A stretch of 6,324 bases of DNA from Pseudolysobacter sp. (GTDB taxonomy: Bacteria > Pseudomonadota > Gammaproteobacteria > Xanthomonadales > Rhodanobacteraceae), in NCBI GenBank assembly GCA_025351985.1, contig JANXUW010000317.1, positions 1 to 6,324 of the forward strand, given 5' to 3'. Both the position numbers and the translations under genes were made by a program. Positions 1 to 6,324 of this stretch are shown in pieces (position 1 is the stretch's first letter; every line of letters starts with the position of its first letter). The notes under the pieces were generated by a model. It did not search any database, had not been told where the DNA came from, and was given only the letters and a program-made list of their open reading frames with translations.

Positions 1-121
1 AATAAAACCACGAAAACGAATGGACATTTTGTGACCCGCTATCTTGCAATGATGGATGGATTTTTTGCTGCGCACACGAACGGTGAAACGCCGATTAGCG
101 CGCGACATCGCTGCATAGCTT

Positions 122-694
122 CTAATATTTTCCGTCGAGCAGCAAATTGAGTTTGAGCACGTTCACGCGCGGCTCGCCAAGCAGGCCGAAAGTACGGCTC
201 GCGCTGGCCTGTTCGACCAGCGCCTGCACCTGCGTCGCCGGGATGCCGCGCACCCGCGCCACGCGGGCTAGCTGATACGCCGCCGCGGCCGGTGAAATTT
301 CCGGATCGAGGCCACTCGCGGAACTCGTCACGAGATCCACCGGCACCGGCGTGGTATTGCCCGGATCGGCGTCACGCAAAGTCTTGATGCGTTGAGTCAC
401 GACATCGGTCAGCGCCGGATTGCTGCCAGCGAGATTCGAGCCGCCGGACGAGGCCGAATTGTTCGCGAACGGCGCGGTCGCCGACGGTCGTCCCCAGAAA
501 TATTTCGGACTGGCGAATGATTGGCCGATCAGATCCGAACCAAGCGTCTTGCCCTCACGTTCGATCAGACTGCCGTTCGCCTGCTGCGGAAAAAGTAGCT
601 GACCAAGACCGGTCACAGCAAGCGGATAAATCACGCCGGTAATCAGCGTGAGCAACAGCAGCGACATCAGGGCATTGCGCAGTACGGTGATCAT
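122..694 (-). CDS. kdpC: Potassium-transporting ATPase subunit KdpC
   Basis: KdpC is the single-span subunit that joins KdpA and KdpB in the Kdp pump; its large domain lies in the periplasm and is needed for assembly and activity. The product has 190 aa, the same length as E. coli KdpC. One membrane helix lies near residues 8-30, followed by the conserved blocks QANGSL (38-43), GRPSAT (68-73), SGGSNLA (83-89), VTSSASGLDP (122-131) and a C-terminal LLGEPRVNVLKLNLLLD (171-187). The start ATG has AAAAGG 8 nt upstream (703-708) and matches the usual KdpC N-terminus. The gene is intact, but it is separated from kdpB by two genes and about 1.8 kb, unlike the usual kdpABC order. Because KdpC is needed in equal amount with KdpA and KdpB, its expression must be matched to theirs despite the hairpin at 2274-2311. 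No terminator is visible in the 121 nt after its stop, so the transcript may continue leftwards. Confidence 0.98.
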   Translation of the reverse strand: MITVLRNALMSLLLLTLITGVIYPLAVTGLGQLLFPQQANGSLIEREGKTLGSDLIGQSFASPKYFWGRPSATAPFANNSASSGGSNLAGSNPALTDVVTQRIKTLRDADPGNTTPVPVDLVTSSASGLDPEISPAAAAYQLARVARVRGIPATQVQALVEQASASRTFGLLGEPRVNVLKLNLLLDGKY

Positions 695-757
695 GGGCGT
701 GGCCTTTTGAGCAATTCAAATGCAAATACGTAGCGACGGGTAACGGAATCCAACGCG

Positions 758-2230
758 CTAGAAGTGAAAGATCGCATCGACCAGCAGCGTCTTTTGCGTG
801 GACTTCGTACCGTTGTCATACGCCGGCACATCGAGCGAATGTTCGTAGCGGATTTCCGGGCGAATTTCGAGATTCTGGTTGACCCAGTGGGTCATGCCGA
901 GCGTGGTGCTGACATAGCGTGTCGCGTAACCGGTGCGTTGGCCCTGCTCGTCCTTGACCCATTCGTTGCGGAACGAAATCATGTTGGCTGGATCGAGCTC
1001 CACGTTGAAATAATTGACCACGCCGATCTGCGCCGCCTGCCCCGGCGGCAAGCCCGGTTGATCGTTGACGTAGATGCGATAACCTTCGGTCAGCATGTGC
1101 ACATTCGGCGTGAAACGATGCCCCCAGGTCAGCACGAATTCCTGCAGGTTGTTGTAGGTTTGTTTCTTGCCGTTGTACGACTCGACGCACGGATACAACA
1201 TGTCGTTGTTCGACTCCGACACCCAGCGCACGCACGCCTGCAACGACGCGGTCGACGCGGTGTTCCACGGCGCCACGTCATCGCCACTGTGCACACCGAG
1301 CTGCACCGTCCACTGATCCGAGAGCTTGGTCGTGGTGACGACACCGATGTTGGTGTACGCGTCGGTCGTGTACAAAATCGAATGTGTCAGCAGATAGTTT
1401 TGCGGAGCGAATTGCGCCTCGATATCCGGCAACGAAAGGTAACGGCCCGCGGTGATCTGCATGCCTTGCGCGATCCACGGAATGTACATGTCGACGTACC
1501 AGATCATCGGATCGTCGCCGTAGACTTTTCCGGATGTCCCAGCGTTCGCCGCGATCGGCTGATTCGGGTTCGGATTGTTCAGCAGCTGGTTGCTGAAAAC
1601 ACCTTTCGATGTGGTGTAGTGATAGTCGTAACCGTACAGATTATCGAAATGGAAACCCCAGTCGATATGATCGGTCTGCACCGTGTCCGGCAGGCGCTCG
1701 ACACGCACGAGGAACTGATCGAACTCCACCCGATTCGGACGCGTTGCATACGATAATGGATACGCGTTGAAGTTCGAGCTGCTGAGATTCGCCGACGGAT
1801 TGACCCAGCCGTAAACCTCGATGCGGTTGTCCTGCATCCAGTGGCCGAGCGGCGTGCATGCCAGCGCTCTTTCGAGCGGATATTGCGAGTTTTCGTTCGG
1901 CACACCGATCGGATAATCGACGCCGCCGAGCTGCCATTCCGCAGACGGAAACGGCGCCGAGGAAAACGGCGAATCCATGCCGCGACGAGCCGGTGCGGGT
2001 GCGTTCGGATCGCTCGGCGCCGGATTCGCATCTTCGCGATACGCGCTGGCGAGACGGCTGAAAAAGCCGTGGCTGCAATCGCTCGATCCACTGGCGAGCG
2101 GTACGGATGCCGCGACACTGTTGACACCGTTGTCGGCGGATTCATCGCCGGCACCTGGTTGCGCCATTGCGCTTGTCGTCAAGGCGAACAAAGTTGCAGA
2201 AATGGCTGCAGACAGAAAAACCGCACGCAT
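758..2230 (-). CDS. Outer-membrane beta-barrel porin, OmpL-like/BBP2-type
   Basis: This 490-aa protein is predicted to be an outer-membrane pore. Residues 1-23 form a Sec signal peptide with a cleavage site after AMA (22/23 to Gln24). Residues 24-130 are low in hydrophobicity and partly Pro/Ala-rich (68-83), suggesting a periplasmic or plug-like extension. From about 137 (EVYGWVNPSANLS) the protein shows alternating aromatic/polar strands, for example WGFHFDNLYGYDYHYTT (191-207), ITAGRYLSLPDIEAQ (259-273), WTVQLGVHSGDDVAPW (307-322), EFVLTWGHRF (364-373) and EIRYEHSLDVPAYDNGT (459-475). It ends LLVDAIFHF, a typical C-terminal barrel-assembly signal with terminal Phe. From memory these landmarks fit the beta-barrel porin-2 (BBP2, OmpL-like) family; the solute is unknown. 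Cysteines are at 52, 125, 333 and 348. The gene lies between orf64 and kdpC, 63 nt before kdpC, so K+ passage across the outer membrane is a reasonable contextual guess, not shown by the sequence. Confidence 0.85.
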   Translation of the reverse strand: MRAVFLSAAISATLFALTTSAMAQPGAGDESADNGVNSVAASVPLASGSSDCSHGFFSRLASAYREDANPAPSDPNAPAPARRGMDSPFSSAPFPSAEWQLGGVDYPIGVPNENSQYPLERALACTPLGHWMQDNRIEVYGWVNPSANLSSSNFNAYPLSYATRPNRVEFDQFLVRVERLPDTVQTDHIDWGFHFDNLYGYDYHYTTSKGVFSNQLLNNPNPNQPIAANAGTSGKVYGDDPMIWYVDMYIPWIAQGMQITAGRYLSLPDIEAQFAPQNYLLTHSILYTTDAYTNIGVVTTTKLSDQWTVQLGVHSGDDVAPWNTASTASLQACVRWVSESNNDMLYPCVESYNGKKQTYNNLQEFVLTWGHRFTPNVHMLTEGYRIYVNDQPGLPPGQAAQIGVVNYFNVELDPANMISFRNEWVKDEQGQRTGYATRYVSTTLGMTHWVNQNLEIRPEIRYEHSLDVPAYDNGTKSTQKTLLVDAIFHF

Positions 2231-2235
2231 AAAAA

Positions 2236-2242
2236 CCCCTCT
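2236..2242 (-). promoter_or_regulatory. Ribosome binding site of the porin gene
   Basis: AGAGGGG lies 5 nt before the ATG at 2228-2230 on the minus strand, separated by five Ts. It supports the chosen porin start, which also gives a proper signal peptide. I see no convincing sigma-70 promoter in the 97-nt gap upstream, although an alternative-sigma or activator-dependent promoter cannot be excluded. Confidence 0.7.
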
Positions 2243-2273
2243 TGAACTGAACTGAAATCGATCTGTTGTGTAG

Positions 2274-2311
2274 AAAAAATTCCGTCATTCCAGCGAAGGC
2301 TGTAATGACGG
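2274..2311 (-). terminator. Rho-independent terminator or attenuator candidate after orf64
   Basis: Read on the minus strand, the 8 + 4 bp hairpin begins 16 nt after the orf64 stop and is followed by AA and then six Ts (2274-2279). This is the form of an intrinsic terminator for the kdpA-kdpB-orf64 transcript. On the plus strand the hairpin is followed by As, so it would work only in the minus direction. The stem has one A-G mismatch and moderate GC content, so partial read-through into the porin gene and kdpC is plausible. A run of seven Ts also precedes the hairpin. Confidence 0.55.
2282..2311. repeat. 30-bp palindromic element, REP-like dispersed repeat candidate
   Basis: The arms CCGTCATT (2282-2289) and AATGACGG (2304-2311) are perfect inverted repeats of 8 bp. 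Inside them, after one mismatched position, CAGC (2291-2294) pairs with GCTG (2299-2302) around the four-base loop GAAG. The motif GTCATTCC-(G/C-rich arm)-GAA-(arm)-AATGAC resembles short palindromes scattered through intergenic regions of many proteobacterial genomes. Only one copy is in this window, so membership of a dispersed family is an inference. Confidence 0.65.
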
Positions 2312-2327
2312 GCAAAAAAATTTCGCC

Positions 2328-2522
2328 TCAAATTCCGGCGTAGCCGCCGAGCCAATAGGCATCGTTTTCGCCAGCAGCTGGCTGCGGTTCGGTCGCTGCG
2401 AGCTTCATCGGTTGCAGCAGCACCGGGCCGCATTCCGCATCGTTGGCGGCGATATCCATGTGATGATCGTCATCGGGAAAAAGCGGATCGATCGAGATCA
2501 CGCGAAGCATGTGCATACGCAT
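2328..2522 (-). CDS. Small acidic protein of unknown function between kdpB and the porin gene (orf64)
   Basis: I do not recognise this 64-residue product. It starts 9 nt after the kdpB stop, with a GAGGA ribosome binding site overlapping that stop. Further Met codons at positions 3 and 5 are alternative starts. About two thirds of its third codon positions are G or C, in keeping with a coding frame in this GC-rich DNA. The protein is hydrophilic with no signal peptide or membrane span, so a cytoplasmic location is likely and it is not the membrane peptide KdpF. It is acidic (10 Asp/Glu against 3 Arg/Lys), with a cluster DDDHHMD at 17-23, one cysteine (31), a Pro/Ala-rich part (44-50) and an aromatic/glycine-rich tail YWLGGYAGI (56-64). 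Its position predicts co-translation with KdpB. A regulatory or accessory role in K+ uptake is only a guess from context. It could also be a non-functional leftover frame, but the ribosome binding site argues against that. Confidence 0.6.
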   Translation of the reverse strand: MRMHMLRVISIDPLFPDDDHHMDIAANDAECGPVLLQPMKLAATEPQPAAGENDAYWLGGYAGI

Positions 2523-2528
2523 CGTTAT

Positions 2529-2531
2529 TCC

Positions 2532-2533
<2 letters not shown>
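2529..2533 (-). promoter_or_regulatory. Ribosome binding site of orf64, overlapping the kdpB stop codon
   Basis: On the minus strand the kdpB stop TGA runs into GAGGA, followed by six bases and then ATG at 2520-2522. This is a good Shine-Dalgarno match at good spacing and is the main evidence that the 64-codon frame is translated, probably coupled to termination on kdpB. Confidence 0.75.
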
Positions 2534-4619
<2,086 letters not shown>

Positions 4620-4620
4620 G

Positions 4621-6324
4621 TCAGTGTCCCGAAGCCATCAGAAATTCAGCCACCGGACCGAGCGCCAGCGCAGGCAAAAAGGTCAACGCACCGATGATCA
4701 CGACGGTGATCGCCAGCAGTGTCGCAAACAGCGGCGTGTGGGTCGGCAAGGTTCCGGCGGAGACCGGCACGGTCTTTTTCGCGGCCAGCGAACCAGCCAC
4801 CGCGAGCATGCCGATTGCGAGTGGAAAACGCGCGAGGAACATCGCGATGCCGAGCAGGATGTTGTAGAACGGCGTGTTCGCCGACAATCCGCCGAACGTG
4901 CTGCCGTTGTTGTTCGATGCAGATGAAAACGCGTAGAGGATTTCGCTGAAACCGTGCGCGCCGGGATTCGCAATGCCGGCCACACCGGATGCCGAAAGCA
5001 CGCCGATGGCGGTGCCGATCAACACCAGCGCGCACGGAATCAGCACGACCAGACTGGCCATTTTCATCTCGAAGGCTTCGATCTTCTTGCCGAGATATTC
5101 CGGCGTGCGCCCGACCATCAAACCGGCGATGAATACCGCGACGATCGCAAACGCGAGCATGCCGTAGAGGCCGCAACCGACGCCGCCGAAAATCACTTCG
5201 CCGAGTTGCATCAGCCACATCGGCACGAGTCCGCCGAGCGGCGTGAACGAGTCATGCATTGCGTTCACCGAGCCGTTCGATGCGGCAGTGGTGGCGCTCG
5301 CCCAGATCGTCGAGTTGACGATACCGAAACGCGTTTCCTTGCCTTCCATATTGCCGCCGGCTTGCAGCGCCGAGACGTTCTGATCGACACCGAGCGCGCT
5401 CAGCGCAGGATTGCCGGCCTGCTCCGCATACGTGCACGCCAGCACCAGCGGCACGAAGATCACCAGCATCGCGGCGAGCAAGGTCCAGCCCTGGCGACGG
5501 TCGCCGACCATCTTGCCGAAGGTGTAACACAGCGCTGCCGGAATCAGCAGGATAGCCAGCATCTCCAGGAAATTGCTGAGCGGTGTCGGGTTCTCGAACG
5601 GATGTGCGGAGTTCGCGTTGAAGAATCCACCACCGTTGGTACCAAGCTGCTTGATCGCGATCTGCGACGCGGCCGGGCCGAACGGCAAGGTCTGTTCGGT
5701 GATCGGAGTTTCCTTGACGACATCCTTGCCGGCGGCATCCTTGAGCGTGTTGCCGTCGGCATCCTTGACGGTTTCGCTGGCCGTCGTCGCCTCAACCAGC
5801 GGCACGCTGCGATACGGCTCGAAATTCTGCACCACGCCTTGCGAAACCAGCGCGAGCGCCAGTACGAACGATAGCGGCAGCAACACGTACAAAACGCTGC
5901 GTGTCATGTCGACCCAGAAGTTGCCGATGGTCTTGGTATTGCGTCGCGTGAAGCCGCGGATCAGCGCGATCAATACCGCAATGCCGGTCGCTGCGGACAG
6001 AAAATTCTGCACGTTCAGCGCGAGCATCTGCGTGAGAAAACTCATCGTCGATTCGCCGCCGTAGCCTTGCCAGTTGGTGTTGCTGGCGAAGCTGATCGCG
6101 GTGTTCATTGCCGAATCCGGACTTACCGCATCGAAGTGCTGCGGATTCAACGGTAACCACTGTTGCACGCGTTGGATCACATACACGAACAGCAAGCCGA
6201 GCACGTTGAACACCAGCATCGCCAGCGCATACCGCTGCCAGCTCATGTCCTGATCGCGACGGATGCCGCAGAGGCGATACAGCAGATTTTCGATACCCGC
6301 ACCAAACCGTGTGACCCGATTCGG
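4621..6324 (-). CDS. kdpA: Potassium-transporting ATPase subunit KdpA (5'-truncated by window edge)
   Basis: KdpA is the K+-binding, channel-like inner-membrane subunit of the KdpFABC pump; it selects K+ from the periplasm and passes it to KdpB. The reading frame is open to the window edge. The 26 codons before the Met at 6246 (including [10 protein letters not shown] and RRDQD) match the KdpA N-terminal region, so that Met is internal. By alignment from memory with E. coli KdpA (557 aa), about 30 residues are missing and the full protein would be near 597 aa. Counting from that Met, all four selectivity-loop signatures are present: [10 protein letters not shown] (56-65, with the glutamine matching E. 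coli Gln116), GTNGGGFFN (202-210), TTAASNGS (319-326) and SSASNNNGS (441-449). Hydrophobic spans lie near 6-24, 82-98, 118-138, 228-243, 256-273, 363-378, 398-418, 462-488 and 508-528. A periplasmic-loop insert of about 32 residues (154-185) is absent in E. coli. The stop codon is 1 nt before the kdpB start, indicating translational coupling. Identity is certain; only the start is unseen. Confidence 0.98.
   Translation of the reverse strand, partial: PNRVTRFGAGIENLLYRLCGIRRDQDMSWQRYALAMLVFNVLGLLFVYVIQRVQQWLPLNPQHFDAVSPDSAMNTAISFASNTNWQGYGGESTMSFLTQMLALNVQNFLSAATGIAVLIALIRGFTRRNTKTIGNFWVDMTRSVLYVLLPLSFVLALALVSQGVVQNFEPYRSVPLVEATTASETVKDADGNTLKDAAGKDVVKETPITEQTLPFGPAASQIAIKQLGTNGGGFFNANSAHPFENPTPLSNFLEMLAILLIPAALCYTFGKMVGDRRQGWTLLAAMLVIFVPLVLACTYAEQAGNPALSALGVDQNVSALQAGGNMEGKETRFGIVNSTIWASATTAASNGSVNAMHDSFTPLGGLVPMWLMQLGEVIFGGVGCGLYGMLAFAIVAVFIAGLMVGRTPEYLGKKIEAFEMKMASLVVLIPCALVLIGTAIGVLSASGVAGIANPGAHGFSEILYAFSSASNNNGSTFGGLSANTPFYNILLGIAMFLARFPLAIGMLAVAGSLAAKKTVPVSAGTLPTHTPLFATLLAITVVIIGALTFLPALALGPVAEFLMASGH

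Noticed and set aside
1..106. Minus-strand frame from an ATG at 104-106, open to the left edge (MSRANRRFTVRV...), with another in-frame ATG at 25-27
   Set aside because: Only about 35 codons are visible, there is no good ribosome binding site at either ATG, and it has no resemblance to the KdpD N-terminus. A downstream gene may start here but it cannot be supported.
706..720. Small inverted repeat TTTGA-N5-TCAAA touching the kdpC ribosome binding site
   Set aside because: Five mostly A-T pairs make a very weak stem that could arise by chance; not enough to claim translational control.
764..1756. Plus-strand open frame of 330 codons opposite the porin gene
   Set aside because: Arg/Val/His-rich antisense shadow without domain, and the porin on the other strand has a clear signal peptide, ribosome binding site and terminal Phe.
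2179..2433. Minus-strand 84-codon frame spanning the orf64-porin gap
   Set aside because: It reads through the terminator hairpin, overlaps both neighbouring genes in other frames, and has a Cys/Arg-rich composition typical of a chance frame; orf64 has the better ribosome binding site.
4954..5874. Plus-strand open frame of 306 codons opposite kdpA
   Set aside because: Arg/His/Gln-rich antisense shadow; KdpA motifs run through the same stretch on the minus strand.
4621..6246. Taking the Met at 6246 as the kdpA start
   Set aside because: The 26 codons upstream stay open and encode conserved KdpA sequence ([10 protein letters not shown]), so the Met is internal and the true start is outside the window.

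Overview
The window is almost entirely one minus-strand transcription unit for high-affinity potassium uptake by the Kdp P-type ATPase. In transcription order (right to left) it holds kdpA (5' end cut by the window edge), kdpB, an unrecognised 64-codon gene (orf64), a gene for an outer-membrane beta-barrel porin, and kdpC. All five genes are on the minus strand. The gaps are 1 nt (kdpA-kdpB), 9 nt (kdpB-orf64), 97 nt (orf64-porin) and 63 nt (porin-kdpC). No RNA gene, CRISPR array, transposase or phage gene was seen.

The DNA is GC-rich with strong GC preference at third codon positions. The genes encode a two-membrane (Gram-negative) cell, because the porin has a Sec signal peptide and ends in phenylalanine. 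A palindrome of the type GTCATTCC...GGAATGAC between orf64 and the porin gene resembles short dispersed repeats common in some gammaproteobacteria, including Xanthomonadales. I therefore lean towards a Xanthomonadales-like proteobacterium, but this is a weak inference.

KdpA (K+ channel-like subunit), KdpB (P-type ATPase motor) and KdpC (single-span periplasmic subunit) together make an inner-membrane K+ pump that is induced by K+ starvation in well-studied bacteria. All visible hallmark residues are intact, so the pump is probably functional. KdpF, the first residues of KdpA, the promoter and the KdpD/KdpE regulators are not in the window. The kdpFA promoter would lie beyond the right edge, and kdpDE, if linked, would lie elsewhere.

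The unusual part is the layout. In the textbook operon kdpC follows kdpB directly. Here a small acidic soluble protein and an outer-membrane porin sit between them, and a hairpin followed by six Ts, which looks like a rho-independent terminator, lies just after orf64. Either the hairpin leaks or attenuates, or the porin and kdpC have a second promoter. The arrangement suggests an outer-membrane K+ entry route co-expressed with the inner-membrane pump.

The first 121 bases, downstream of kdpC, hold no feature I can support.
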